64,000 bases of DNA from the NCBI RefSeq assembly GCF_001696615.3, contig NZ_CP032279.1, positions 930,001-994,000 of the forward strand, given 5' to 3'. This document shows, in pieces, positions 8,900 through 18,047 of this stretch (positions are counted from its first letter, which is position 1; each line of letters begins with the position of its first letter). The notes under the pieces are model-generated. The model was not told where the DNA came from and searched no databases. It saw nothing but the letters and a program-made list of their open reading frames with translations. The DNA comes from Acinetobacter sp. WCHAc010034 (GTDB lineage: Bacteria; Pseudomonadota; Gammaproteobacteria; Pseudomonadales; Moraxellaceae). A program made the position numbers and the translations under genes.

Positions 8900-10312
8900 A
8901 TGCACTCATCTCCGAATGATGCTTCGCATCATGGCACTTCTGCGCCTTTAAAACGCGCTATGAGTACCCGGCATCTGGTCATGATTTCGCTTGGCGGCGC
9001 AATCGGGACCGGCCTATTCTTAGGTTCGGGTGAAGTCATTGCCCAAACGGGGCCTATTGGTGCAATTCTTGCGTATTTCCTCGGCGGCGTCATCGCCTAT
9101 ATGGTTATGCTCTGCCTGGGCGAGCTGGCTGTGCATATGCCTGAATCCGGCTCTTTCGGCACCTATGCCGCCAAGTACATTGGCCCGGGCACCGGCTATA
9201 CCGTGACTTGGCTGTATTGGCTGACCTGGTCGGCCACTTTAGGCACAGAATTCACCGCAGCTGCCCTGCTGATGCAGGAATGGTTCCCTCATGTTTCGGT
9301 TTGGCTGTGGACGCTTATTTTCGCAGCCTTTGTATTCATTATGAATATGAGTTCCACCCGCTGGTTTGCAGAGTCTGAATTTTGGCTGGCGCTGGTGAAA
9401 GTCATCACCGTAATCGCATTTATCCTGCTGGGCTTAATGGCGATTTTCGGCATCATCAGCTATCAGGGCGTTGAATCTGCGCCGCTGTTCAGCAACCTGA
9501 CCGCGCAGGGCTGGTTCCCGCAGGGCTTATTCCCGATTTTCACCACCATGCTGATTGTAAACTTCGCCTTCTCCGGCACAGAGCTGATTGGCGTGGCTGC
9601 CGGTGAAACGCAGGATCCGGCAAAGAACGTGCCGAAAGCCATCAATACCGCGATTTGGCGCCTGCTGATTTTCTTTGTCGGCACCATTGTCGTGATCAGC
9701 GCGCTTTTGCCGCATGAAATGGCCGGCCTGAACGCCGAAGGCGTCAGCAGCAGCCCATTTGTAACAGTATTTGATCATATCGGCATTCCTTATGCGGAAG
9801 ACATTATCCGCTTTGTGATCATCACCGCGCTGCTGTCGGCTGCCAACTCGGGCTTATTCGCCGCCTCGCGCATGATGTGGTCACTTTCATATAAGAAAAT
9901 GCTGCCGGCTGTTTTTTCGCGCCTCACCAGCCACGGCGTGCCTTATGTAGCGATCATTGTCACCATGTTCGGCGCTTTGCCGGGCCTGCTGTCTGAGCAG
10001 TTTGCGCCGGAAACCATCTTCAAGAACCTGCTGGGCATCGCGGCCTTCACCATGGTGGTGGTCTGGATGAGCATCTGCCTGAGCCAGTTCAATTTCCGCC
10101 GCCAATGGTACAAGCAGGGCCGCACGGCCAAAGAGCTGGGCTTCGCCGCGCCGCTGTTCCCTATTGTGCCGATTCTCGGCTTTAGCTTCTGCTTCATCAC
10201 CTGCATAAGCATGGTGTTTGATCCGGAAATGCTGCCGGGCTTTATCGGCTGCATGATCTTCATCGCCTGCTGCTATATCAGCTACTACACGCTTTACCAC
10301 AAAAAAGCCTAA
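8900..10312 (+). CDS. AAT-family amino-acid permease, paralogue 2
   Basis: Amino-acid:proton symporter of 470 residues, strongly similar along its whole length to the protein at 7129-8559. It shares GGAIGTGLFLGSG, LGELAVHMP, IGPGTGYT and the C-terminal FNFRRQW block. The differences cluster in the polar N-terminus and in some helices, so the two may differ in substrate or regulation. The ATG at 8900 follows a weak AATAATCC leader. It has its own promoter and terminator. Confidence 0.9.
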   Translation: MHSSPNDASHHGTSAPLKRAMSTRHLVMISLGGAIGTGLFLGSGEVIAQTGPIGAILAYFLGGVIAYMVMLCLGELAVHMPESGSFGTYAAKYIGPGTGYTVTWLYWLTWSATLGTEFTAAALLMQEWFPHVSVWLWTLIFAAFVFIMNMSSTRWFAESEFWLALVKVITVIAFILLGLMAIFGIISYQGVESAPLFSNLTAQGWFPQGLFPIFTTMLIVNFAFSGTELIGVAAGETQDPAKNVPKAINTAIWRLLIFFVGTIVVISALLPHEMAGLNAEGVSSSPFVTVFDHIGIPYAEDIIRFVIITALLSAANSGLFAASRMMWSLSYKKMLPAVFSRLTSHGVPYVAIIVTMFGALPGLLSEQFAPETIFKNLLGIAAFTMVVVWMSICLSQFNFRRQWYKQGRTAKELGFAAPLFPIVPILGFSFCFITCISMVFDPEMLPGFIGCMIFIACCYISYYTLYHKKA

Positions 10313-10331
10313 TTACGAATTGCTGCAAATC

Positions 10332-10356
10332 AGAGTGGCTCAGGCCGCTCTTTTTT
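10332..10356 (+). terminator. Terminator of permease 2
   Basis: AGAGTGGC (10332-10339) and GCCGCTCT pair with one G-U across the loop TCAG, followed by a T run to 10356. Confidence 0.8.
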
Positions 10357-10396
10357 ATGTATATAAGAAGATACAGGGGCAATAAGGCTGCCTTCT

Positions 10397-11284
10397 ATGA
10401 AAATTATTTTCATTCACGGCATGAATCAGCAGCATTACAGCGCGCAGACGCTGCGCCAGCATTGGCTGCAGATTTTCCAGCAGGGCCTGCGCTGCAGCCA
10501 GTATTCGGCATTCTGCCTCAGCACAGCGCGGATTGAACAGCCGTTCTACGGCGACCTGCTCACGCAGCATCATCAGCAGAATGTTTTAGACCTGAATACT
10601 TTTTTGCCCAAAGCATGGCTGAACTTTCCCCTGCATCTGCAGCAGACCGCACAAAAGGCCATGGAGCACAGCGACTTTATTCCATTCCTGCCGCATGACA
10701 GCGTCAGCCAGAACCTGCCGATTTCAGCCCGGCTGAACCTTTACAGCGCGCTGGCCAAAGACATCATGCTGAAGGAACTCTCGATTCTGCTGAACCATTT
10801 CCCGCAGCTGCATGAAAAGCTGATTCACCAATTTTTAATTGAAGCTTATCTGTATCTATCCAATGAATGCTTTCTGCGCGAAGTTCATGCCAGAATTTTG
10901 GCCTGCATGTCTGCACATCAAAAGCATATTGTGGTAGCGCACTCCTTAGGATCGGTCATCGCCTACAACCTGCTGCATATGCACCCTGAGTTTCAAGTCT
11001 GCCGCTTCATTACCCTCGGCTCGCCTTTGGCGTTCCGGATCATTCAGGATAAAATCCTGCATCCAATTATCCGGCCCAAAGGCATTCATGGCGACTGGAT
11101 GAATTTCTATTCGCATGATGATTTTCTAACCGCCTTTCCGCTGAGCAATGCGCCCTTTTGCTTCAAGCCGGCAATTATTAACCAGATGATCTCCACGTTT
11201 GCCAATAAGCCGCACGAAATTACCGGCTATCTGCAGCACCCGGATGTGGTGAAATCGATTGTTGAACCGCTGCAAAAACGTTAA
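10397..11284 (+). CDS. Alpha/beta-hydrolase, lipase/esterase-like
   Basis: Protein of 295 residues opening with IIFIHGMNQQHYS, the oxyanion-side HG of alpha/beta hydrolases. A serine elbow reads VVAHSLGSVIAYNLL near residues 177-191. A possible catalytic aspartate and histidine lie in the C-terminal third (SHDDFLTAF, near residue 238, and the late HEITGYLQHP). No signal peptide is seen, so it should act in the cytoplasm. Substrate unknown. It lies between permease 2 and the tRNA-Glu 3/4 pair. Bases 11285-11372 show nothing else. Confidence 0.75.
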   Translation: MKIIFIHGMNQQHYSAQTLRQHWLQIFQQGLRCSQYSAFCLSTARIEQPFYGDLLTQHHQQNVLDLNTFLPKAWLNFPLHLQQTAQKAMEHSDFIPFLPHDSVSQNLPISARLNLYSALAKDIMLKELSILLNHFPQLHEKLIHQFLIEAYLYLSNECFLREVHARILACMSAHQKHIVVAHSLGSVIAYNLLHMHPEFQVCRFITLGSPLAFRIIQDKILHPIIRPKGIHGDWMNFYSHDDFLTAFPLSNAPFCFKPAIINQMISTFANKPHEITGYLQHPDVVKSIVEPLQKR

Positions 11285-11372
11285 TTTTCGCCTTTTATTT
11301 AAGCAAAACATTCAATTATGCCGATAATTTACGCACTCGCCGCATTTCAGCCAATTTATTGCAGAAAAGCGT

Positions 11373-11401
11373 TTGACACCCCCCGGTTTTCGCCCTAATA
11401 T
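11373..11401 (+). promoter_or_regulatory. Promoter of tRNA-Glu 3 and 4
   Basis: TTGACA (11373-11378) and TAATAT (11396-11401) at 17-bp spacing, with a C-rich spacer start as at tRNA-Glu 2. Transcription should begin a few bases before the tRNA. Confidence 0.78.
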
Positions 11402-11418
11402 ACGCCCACCTCTGAAAC

Positions 11419-11494
11419 GTCCCTATCGTCTAGAGGCCTAGGACATCGCCCTTTCACGGCGGTAACCGGGGTTCGAATCCCCGTAGGGACGCCA
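11419..11494 (+). tRNA. tRNA-Glu (UUC), copy 3
   Basis: Same 76-nt tRNA-Glu sequence with TTC anticodon and CCA end. It is followed after 52 bp by copy 4, probably in one transcript. Confidence 0.98.
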
Positions 11495-11546
11495 TTACTC
11501 AGCTTGCAAAAGAAAGCAATGGTTTTAAAAATATCTGCTTCACGCT

Positions 11547-11622
11547 GTCCCTATCGTCTAGAGGCCTAGGACATCGCCCTTTCACGGCGGTAACCGGGGT
11601 TCGAATCCCCGTAGGGACGCCA
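11547..11622 (+). tRNA. tRNA-Glu (UUC), copy 4
   Basis: Same 76-nt sequence again. No separate promoter is visible in the 52-bp spacer, and a terminator follows at 11650. Confidence 0.98.
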
Positions 11623-11649
11623 TATTCGGGATGGAAACATCTCATGAAA

Positions 11650-11680
11650 AAGCCCAAGCATAACGACTTGGGCTTTTTTA
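11650..11680 (+). terminator. Terminator of the tRNA-Glu 3/4 transcript
   Basis: AAGCCCAAG (11650-11658) and CTTGGGCTT pair across an 8-nt loop, followed by TTTTATT. Confidence 0.85.
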
Positions 11681-11788
11681 TTTCCGCTGTTTGCGCAGCC
11701 TGTCTAGCAGACATAAAGCAGTAAAAATGTTTAGAGGCTTAAACCACTGCCGCCCGATCGTTGAGTAAAATAAACTTTGGATATACTG

Positions 11789-12178
11789 TAGTGTTGATCA
11801 GTTAAGGAGTTTCGCAGTAAATTTCTTAACTTTTTCAGGTTATTCACGGCGGAGTCTTATCGTTTTTAAATCGAATTTTTGGAGCTCGTTTTGTTCCTTG
11901 CGAAACAATGTTTTTCATTCGCCAAATGAGAAGCGAAGCTTCGCAAGGAAAGCATCTTGCGGCGCAGTACGCCTCACCGCGAAACCTGTTCACTTTCTGC
12001 ACTTAAATAATTGTATTGCAAAAACAGTCCATTTCAAAGACCACTGCTTCGCCTTGCGCTTCGAGCAAAAGCAGTGCTTTTACTCTCGCTCAGGTTGCGG
12101 ATGACACTTCCGCGTATCAAACAATATCACAAGTTTTAAAAAGAAAAAGTCAGTCAGTTTCTTAACTGACTGACATTA
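11789..12178. mobile_element. MITE copy B with IS4-like ends
   Basis: A 390-bp non-coding element, inverted relative to copy A. Its ends are TAGTGTTGATCAGTTAAG (11789) and, on the other strand, TAATGTCAGTCAGTTAAG (from 12178). Shared interior landmarks include GAGTCTTA, GGAGCTCGTTTTGTTC, CGAAACCTGTTCACTTTCTG, AACAGTCCATTTCAAAGA and GACACTTCCGCGTATCAAA. It is about 90 bp longer than copy A because of extra sequence at about 11900-11975 and 12043-12090. The flanks GGATATACTG and AGATATACAG may be a decayed target duplication. Both ends contain inward-facing hairpins followed by T tracts. No believable gene lies inside. Confidence 0.75.
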
Positions 12179-12300
12179 CAGATATACAGGGTTTTTCAAA
12201 GCAGACGCTTCGGCCGCTTTTCAAATGCAGCTTTCCTGATTATGCTGGGCGTATTGCTGCAAGCGCATTATTAATTACTGAACCGATTAAAACTATAAAC

Positions 12301-13002
12301 ATGAAACTGACTTTATACCACTTAGCCACTTCACGCTCCCAGCGCATCCTCTGGCTACTGGAAGAATTCCAACTGGCCTATGAGCTAGTTATCTGCAGAC
12401 AGAACCCGCCGAATGCCGGCATGCAGCAGCTGAAGCAGCACAGCGCATCCGCCAAGCTCCCTACACTGCTGATTCAGGCGGATCAGCAGCAGTTTGCGCT
12501 GGCTGAAAGCAGCGCCATTGCAGAATTCCTGCAGCAGCATCTGCAGAAAGCTACAGCAGCGGATTTAACCCTGGAACAGCAGCTGCAGTTCAGCTTCTGG
12601 AAAAACTTTGCCGATGCCAGCTTTATGCCGAATTTGGCCTTAAAGCAGATTTTTGCGCAAATTGTGCAGCGCACGCCTTTGCCCCTGCGGCCGGTCAGCT
12701 GGTGCTTCAAGCAGGGCTTTAACTTAGGCTATTTAGATCAGGCGATTGCCGCGCAGCTGGACAGCATTGAGCAGCACCTGTCCAAGCATGCTTGGCTGGC
12801 CGGCGGCAGCTTCAGCATTGCGGATATTCTGCTGTGGTTTCCGCTGCAGGCCTGCGCGGCTGCGCATCCTGAATTTATGCGGTATCCGCATTGCCGGCAT
12901 TATTTAGCGCAGATTGAAAGCCGGCCCGCCTTCCAGCAGGCTTTGCTGAAAGGCCAGTGGTCCGACGCCCAATTCAGGCAGTACTGGGCTAAGGCATGGT
13001 GA
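12301..13002 (+). CDS. Glutathione S-transferase family protein
   Basis: Cytoplasmic GST-like protein of 233 residues. The N-terminal thioredoxin-fold domain (1-82) starts MKLTLYHLATSRSQRILWLL and carries the cis-proline KLPTLL and the glutathione-binding LAESSAIAEFL near residue 63. A helical C-terminal domain spans about 95-225, with LAGGSFSIADILL near 160. The Ser in ATSRSQR is the likely catalytic position, as in bacterial theta/beta-like GSTs. Substrate unknown. It converges on the next gene with an 11-bp gap. Confidence 0.88.
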   Translation: MKLTLYHLATSRSQRILWLLEEFQLAYELVICRQNPPNAGMQQLKQHSASAKLPTLLIQADQQQFALAESSAIAEFLQQHLQKATAADLTLEQQLQFSFWKNFADASFMPNLALKQIFAQIVQRTPLPLRPVSWCFKQGFNLGYLDQAIAAQLDSIEQHLSKHAWLAGGSFSIADILLWFPLQACAAAHPEFMRYPHCRHYLAQIESRPAFQQALLKGQWSDAQFRQYWAKAW

Positions 13003-13013
13003 ACCGGGCTGCA

Positions 13014-14258
13014 TCAGGCCGATTTGCGCGAATTGACCCGGCCTTTAATCACTGCGGTTAAATTGCCTTTAAGGTATTTAAAGAACACTTTCAGCGGCGA
13101 CAAGCGCGGGTTGGGCTGCCGGCCTTCGCCTATGGCCTTGAACTGCGCTGCGTACCAGATGATTTCCATAATCGCCATTTTATCGACCATTGGAATGCCG
13201 GTTTTAATTTTATCTACGCCGTAGCGCACATCCTGTCCAGCCATCAGGCGCTTGGCCAAATCAATTTCCACCGCAAATGGCCGCGCAATGCCTATGAAGT
13301 CGCAGGCGCCACTGTCTAAAGCAGCATTCATGCCGGCTGCGGTGCGGAAACCGCCCGTCACCATCAGGCGGCAGCTGACTTCCTTGCGGATCATGGCGGC
13401 GAAATCCAGAAAATACGCCTCGCGCGCAATGGTGCTGGCTTTGCGCCTGTCTTCTTTGGCGCCCGCCATTGCCGGCGCTTCATAGGTGCCGCCGGATACT
13501 TCAATCAGGTCAATGCCGGCTGCGTCAATGGCTTTGAATACCGCAACAACATCTTCCTCGCTGATGCCGCCGCGCTGAAAATCCGCCGAATTCAGCTTAA
13601 CCGAAATAATAAAATTATCCGATGTGGCCGCCCGCACCGCTGTATAGGCCTCCAGCAGAAAACGCATGCGGTTCTCAACCGAGCCGCCCCACTTGTCTTG
13701 GCGCTTATTGGTCAGGGGCGATAAAAACTGGCTGATTAAATAGCCGTGCGCGCCGTGCAGCTGCACGCCCTCAAAGCCGGCTTTTTCGCAGATTTTGGCC
13801 GCATTGGCAAAGCGCTGAATAATATCCAGAATCTCATCTTCACGCAGTTCGCGCGGGGTGCCAAAAGTTGTCGCCAGCATAGGGCTGAACGGCACAGCCG
13901 AAGGCGCAACAGTTTCCCTATTCAGGCCTTTCGGGCACTGCCGGCCTGGATGCGACAGCTGAATCAGCTGCACCATGCCGTGCTTCTTGCCGATTTCCGC
14001 CCACTGCCGCAGCAGCGCCAAATCGCGCTCTGACTCTATGGCCACAACACCTGGCTCATTCTTGGCGCGGATATCCACCATGACATTGCCGCTGATGGCG
14101 CAGCCCAAGCCGCCTTGAGCCCAGGCCTGATACAGGCCGAAATGCAGGTGATTCGGCTGCCCGGCAGGGTTGGCCAGAGCCTCGCTCATTGCGCCTTTGA
14201 TGATGCGGTTTTTAAACAGGGTATTGCGGATTTGAATCGGTTCGGCAAGGTGGCTCAT
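13014..14258 (-). CDS. NADH:flavin oxidoreductase, old yellow enzyme family
   Basis: FMN-dependent ene-reductase of 414 residues, TIM-barrel type. It opens with a short strand and TLFKNRIIKGAMSE, the conserved start of the barrel. Further signatures are QLSHPGRQ near residue 100, FEGVQLHGAHGYLISQFLSP near 160, NKRQDKWGGSVENRMRFLLE near 184 and VTGGFRTAAGM near 300. It lacks the C-terminal iron-sulphur and second flavin domains of DCR-type enzymes. A palindromic operator-like site lies 20 bp upstream, so it is probably under a local repressor of electrophile-response type. Confidence 0.88.
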   Translation of the reverse strand: MSHLAEPIQIRNTLFKNRIIKGAMSEALANPAGQPNHLHFGLYQAWAQGGLGCAISGNVMVDIRAKNEPGVVAIESERDLALLRQWAEIGKKHGMVQLIQLSHPGRQCPKGLNRETVAPSAVPFSPMLATTFGTPRELREDEILDIIQRFANAAKICEKAGFEGVQLHGAHGYLISQFLSPLTNKRQDKWGGSVENRMRFLLEAYTAVRAATSDNFIISVKLNSADFQRGGISEEDVVAVFKAIDAAGIDLIEVSGGTYEAPAMAGAKEDRRKASTIAREAYFLDFAAMIRKEVSCRLMVTGGFRTAAGMNAALDSGACDFIGIARPFAVEIDLAKRLMAGQDVRYGVDKIKTGIPMVDKMAIMEIIWYAAQFKAIGEGRQPNPRLSPLKVFFKYLKGNLTAVIKGRVNSRKSA

Positions 14259-14278
14259 GATAAGCGTCCATTTTTATT

Positions 14279-14302
14279 GCTTTAGATTTATCACTCTAAA
14301 GC
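14279..14302. promoter_or_regulatory. Operator-like palindrome ahead of the OYE gene
   Basis: GCTTTAGA (14279-14286) and TCTAAAGC (14295-14302) are perfect 8-bp inverted arms with an 8-bp spacer. It stands between the gene start and promoter-like TTGAC sequences at about 14311-14356. The geometry fits a TetR- or MarR-type repressor. Bases 14303-14371 contain no gene. Confidence 0.5.
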
Positions 14303-14371
14303 GATTATTGCGGCCGTCAAGCAAATTATGACAATCACCCTTGTCAAAATTTCCGCTTGACAGCCCAAGGC

Positions 14372-15967
14372 TCAATACTGACTGGCTTCAATCAGCTTGC
14401 GAGTATATTCAGTCTGCGGCTGCGCAAACAGCGCTTCCGTAGGCTGAAACTCCATTACTTTGGCATGGCGCAGCACCAGCACCTTTTGGCACAGCGCCTT
14501 CACCACCTGCAAATCATGGCTGATGAAAATGTAGCTCATCTGATATTCCCGCTGCAGATCGCGCAGCAGCTTCACGATTGCGCGCTGCGTGCTGCGGTCC
14601 AGGGCTGAAGTCGGCTCATCCAGAATCAGCAGCTTGGGATGCAGTACCAAAGCCCGCGCCAAAGCCACGCGCTGGCGCTGGCCGCCGGACAGCTCATGCG
14701 GGTAGCGCAGCCTGAAGTCCGCCGGCAGCTCCACTTTCTGCAGGGCTTCATCAATTCTAGCCTGAACTTCAGCAGCCGAAAGCTTCTGCATTTCCAGCCC
14801 TTCGCCAATCGCCTGCTCCACATTCAGGCGCGGATTCAGGCTGCTGAACGGGTCCTGAAAAACCATCTGGAAAGCGCTGCGCAACGGGCGCAGCTGCTTT
14901 TCCTGCAGCGCATTCAAATCCTGCCCCTGCAGCACAATCCTGCCATCACTTTCAATTAAGCGCGCTACCGCCAAAGCCAGCGAAGTTTTGCCCGAACCGC
15001 TTTCGCCGACAATGCCTATCGACTGGCCTTGCCCCACAGATAAATCCAAAGGCTCTACGGCGGTAAAATAGCCTTTGACCCGGTTCAGCAGGCCCTGCTT
15101 GATCGGGAATTTCACCCCCAATTGCGTCAGCTGCAGCAACACGCCCTGTTCAGGCACCGCCAAGGCTTGGCCAAAATCCTGATTCAGCAGATTACGGGTA
15201 TAAGCCTGCGCCGGCGCACTGAAAATCCGCTCAACCTGGCCCTGCTCTTCCACCAGGCCTTTATTCATGACGATGACCTGATCGGCGTAGCGCCGCACCA
15301 GATTCAAATCATGGCTGATCAGAATCACCGCCATATGGCGGCTGCGCTGCAATGACTTCAGCAAGCTGAGGATCTGCGCCTGCAGCGTGACATCCAGCGC
15401 AGTGGTCGGCTCATCGGCAATTAAAATATCCGGTTCCAGCGCCAGCGCCATGGCAATCATCACGCGCTGGCGCTGGCCGCCGGACAGCTCATGCGGATAG
15501 CGCCGCAGCTTGTCCTGCGGCTCAGCAATGCCGACATCCTGCAGCAGCTGCATCACCCGTTCGCGGGTTTTGGCCTTAGGCCAGCCCTGCAGCAGCAGGG
15601 TTTCGCCGATAATTTTTTCTACTCGGTGCAGGGGGTTCAGCGCAGTCATCGGCTCCTGAAAAATCATCGCGATTTTATGGCCGCGGACTTGCCGGTACTG
15701 TTCCTGGCTCAGCGCCAGCAGGTCTTGGCCCTGCAGCAGGGCCTGGCCTGAAACCTGCAGATTTTCCGGCAGCAAGCCCAGCAGCGCCAAACTGCTGATG
15801 GATTTTCCTGAACCGCTTTCCCCCACCACTGCCAGCGTTTGCCCGGCATGCAGCTCAAAGCTCAGATCCTGCACCAGCGCCTGCGCGCCATGCTGAATAT
15901 GCAGATGGCTGACGCGCAGCATGGCCTGGCTGTCCGGCAGCTTAGTGCTGTCTTGGATCGAATGCAT
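14372..15967 (-). CDS. yejF: Peptide ABC transporter, fused ATP-binding protein
   Basis: Double-ATPase subunit of a microcin C/oligopeptide importer; 531 residues, like E. coli YejF. The first ATPase has GESGSGKS near residue 53, LSGGQRQR near 165 and LIADEPTTALD near 188. The second has GESGSGKTS near 327, LSGGQRQR near 435 and LILDEPTSALD near 458. It works on the cytoplasmic face with YejB and YejE. The ATG at 15967 overlaps the end of yejE by 26 bp and follows GAGG. Last gene of the yejABEF operon. Confidence 0.95.
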   Translation of the reverse strand: MHSIQDSTKLPDSQAMLRVSHLHIQHGAQALVQDLSFELHAGQTLAVVGESGSGKSISSLALLGLLPENLQVSGQALLQGQDLLALSQEQYRQVRGHKIAMIFQEPMTALNPLHRVEKIIGETLLLQGWPKAKTRERVMQLLQDVGIAEPQDKLRRYPHELSGGQRQRVMIAMALALEPDILIADEPTTALDVTLQAQILSLLKSLQRSRHMAVILISHDLNLVRRYADQVIVMNKGLVEEQGQVERIFSAPAQAYTRNLLNQDFGQALAVPEQGVLLQLTQLGVKFPIKQGLLNRVKGYFTAVEPLDLSVGQGQSIGIVGESGSGKTSLALAVARLIESDGRIVLQGQDLNALQEKQLRPLRSAFQMVFQDPFSSLNPRLNVEQAIGEGLEMQKLSAAEVQARIDEALQKVELPADFRLRYPHELSGGQRQRVALARALVLHPKLLILDEPTSALDRSTQRAIVKLLRDLQREYQMSYIFISHDLQVVKALCQKVLVLRHAKVMEFQPTEALFAQPQTEYTRKLIEASQY

Positions 15968-16955
15968 CGCGCGCCGCCTCCCCGATATAAATCAATAAAG
16001 ACAGCACAATAGCTAAAGTGAAAAAGCCGGATAAGGCCAGCCACGGCGCATTTAAGTTATTCTTGCCCTGCAGCAGCAGCTCGCCCAAGGAGGCGGCGTC
16101 CGGCGGCAAGCCGTAGCCGAGAAAATCCAGCGCCGTTAAGGCTGTAATATTCGCGGTCAGCATGAACGGCAGCTGCGACAGGCTGGAACTCATGGCATTC
16201 GGCAGAATATGCCGGAACATGATGGTCCGGTCAGTCACGCCCAGGCTGCGCGCAGCCCGCACATAGTCGAAATTGCGCGCGCGCAGAAATTCCGCCCGCA
16301 CCAGGCCTACCAGCGCCGGCCAGCCGAACAGCAGCATAATGGCAAACAGCCAGTACACGCTGGGGCTGAACATGCTGACCAGAATCATCACCATGAACAG
16401 CATCGGCAGGCCACCCCAGACTTCCAGTATGCGCTGGCCGATTAAATCGATCCAGCCGCCGTAGTAGCCCTGTATGGCGCCAACAATAATCCCCAGCACG
16501 GCGGAAGCCAGCGTCAAGGCGAAGCCGAACAGCAGCGACACGCGCAGGCCGTAGAGGATGCGCGCCAGCACATCGCGGCCCTGATCATCCGTGCCCAGCC
16601 AGTTTTGCGCGGTCGGCTCAGAAGGCACAGGCACGGTTAAATCCAGATTCGGAGTTTGAAATGAATAGGCGATCAGCGGCCAAAGCGCCCAGCCCTTATC
16701 GTTAATCAGCCGCTGCACCGCAGGGTCTTTGTAGTCCGCCTCGGTTTCAAACACGCCGCCAAAGGCTGTTTCCGGATAGGCTTTCAGCACCGGCACATAC
16801 AGGCTGCCGCCATATTTCACCAGCAGCGGCTTGTCATTGGCGATCAGTTCCGCGCCCAAAGACAGCGCGAAAATAACCGCAAATACAATAAAGCAGCCAA
16901 AGCCGAGCTTATTGCGCTTAAAGCGCTGCACGCGCGCCTGCATCATCGGCGTCAT
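15942..16955 (-). CDS. yejE: Peptide ABC transporter permease
   Basis: Inner-membrane permease of 337 residues with six predicted helices, the first at about residues 18-38. A periplasmic loop before the transport domain contains the NWLGTDDQGRDVLARILYG block typical of DppC/OppC-type permeases, near residue 115. The EAA-type cytoplasmic loop reads EFLRARNFDYVRAARSLGV near 220. The start ATG overlaps the yejB stop by one base (TAATG), so translation is coupled. Confidence 0.95.
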   Translation of the reverse strand: MTPMMQARVQRFKRNKLGFGCFIVFAVIFALSLGAELIANDKPLLVKYGGSLYVPVLKAYPETAFGGVFETEADYKDPAVQRLINDKGWALWPLIAYSFQTPNLDLTVPVPSEPTAQNWLGTDDQGRDVLARILYGLRVSLLFGFALTLASAVLGIIVGAIQGYYGGWIDLIGQRILEVWGGLPMLFMVMILVSMFSPSVYWLFAIMLLFGWPALVGLVRAEFLRARNFDYVRAARSLGVTDRTIMFRHILPNAMSSSLSQLPFMLTANITALTALDFLGYGLPPDAASLGELLLQGKNNLNAPWLALSGFFTLAIVLSLLIYIGEAARDAFDPRQH

Positions 16956-18025
16956 TATTTCGCCCCCCGCGATTCAAAGTTAATCCGCGGGTCAATCACC
17001 TGATACAGCACATCGCTGATTAAGCGCAGAATCAGCCCCAGCAGGGTAAAGATAAACAGCGTGCCGAAAATCACCGGATAGTCGCGCTGCACAATCGCTT
17101 CAAAGCCCAGCAGGCCCAGCCCGTCCAGATTGAAAATAATTTCAATGAATAAGTTGCCGACAAAAAAGATCCCGATCAGCGCTTCCGGCAGGCCGGCAAT
17201 CACAATCAGCATGGCATTGCGGAACACATGCCCGTACAGCACGCGCGATTCGGTCAGGCCCTTGGAGCGGGCGGCCAGCACGTACTGCTTATTCAGCTCT
17301 TCCATAAAGGAATATTTGGTCAAATAGGTCAGGCCGGCAAAACCGCCAATCATCATGGCCAGCAAAGGCAGCGCCATATGCCAGAAATAGTCGGCAATTT
17401 TTCCCCAAAGGCTCAGCTCGGCAAAGTTTTCAGACACCAGGCCCTGCAGCGGAAACCATTGAAAATAAGAGCCGCCGGCAAAGAACACAATCAGCAGAAT
17501 CGCAAAAGCAAAGGCTGGAATGGCATAGCCCACCGCCAGCAGCACCGAGGTCGCTTTATCAAACAGCAGGCCATGCCGGCGGGCCTTTTTAATGCCCAGC
17601 GGGATGGACACCGCGTAAATCAGCAGCGTGCTCCATAAGCCCAGAGACAGCGAAACCGGCAGCTTTTCCCACAGCAGCTGGGTCACCGGCTTATCCTTAA
17701 AAAAACTGGTGCCGAAATCCAGAACAGCATAGCTTTTCAGCATCCGCCAAAAGCGCTCCGGCGCGGGCTGATCAAAGCCGTACTGGGCTTCAATTTTTTT
17801 CACCATGTCTTCGCTTAAGCCTTTGGCGCCCTGATATTTGCTGCTGTTCTGCGCGGTTTCTCCACCGCCGGCAGCGCCAATGCCCTGAAATGCTTCAGCC
17901 CGCTGAATCGCCTGCTCGACCGGCCCGCCCGGCGCAATTTGAATGACCATGAAATTGATCAGCAAAATCGCCAATAAGGTGGGAATAATCAGCAGCAGCC
18001 TTTTTACGATATATGCGCCCATCAT
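16955..18025 (-). CDS. yejB: Peptide ABC transporter permease
   Basis: Inner-membrane permease of 356 residues of the DppB/OppB type. Helix 1 is at about residues 9-30, with the motif NFMVIQIAPGGPVEQ just after it. The inserted periplasmic region at 40-80 is rich in Gly and Gln, as in YejB. The EAA loop is YVLAARSKGLTESRVLYGHV near residue 250. It follows yejA after 22 bp. Confidence 0.95.
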   Translation of the reverse strand: MMGAYIVKRLLLIIPTLLAILLINFMVIQIAPGGPVEQAIQRAEAFQGIGAAGGGETAQNSSKYQGAKGLSEDMVKKIEAQYGFDQPAPERFWRMLKSYAVLDFGTSFFKDKPVTQLLWEKLPVSLSLGLWSTLLIYAVSIPLGIKKARRHGLLFDKATSVLLAVGYAIPAFAFAILLIVFFAGGSYFQWFPLQGLVSENFAELSLWGKIADYFWHMALPLLAMMIGGFAGLTYLTKYSFMEELNKQYVLAARSKGLTESRVLYGHVFRNAMLIVIAGLPEALIGIFFVGNLFIEIIFNLDGLGLLGFEAIVQRDYPVIFGTLFIFTLLGLILRLISDVLYQVIDPRINFESRGAK

Positions 18026-18047
18026 TGATTATCCTTATGCTTTGGGC

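Noticed and set aside
11898..12104. 68-codon frame inside MITE copy B
   Set aside because: It spans the non-coding repeat, is not kept in copy A, and has no start signal.
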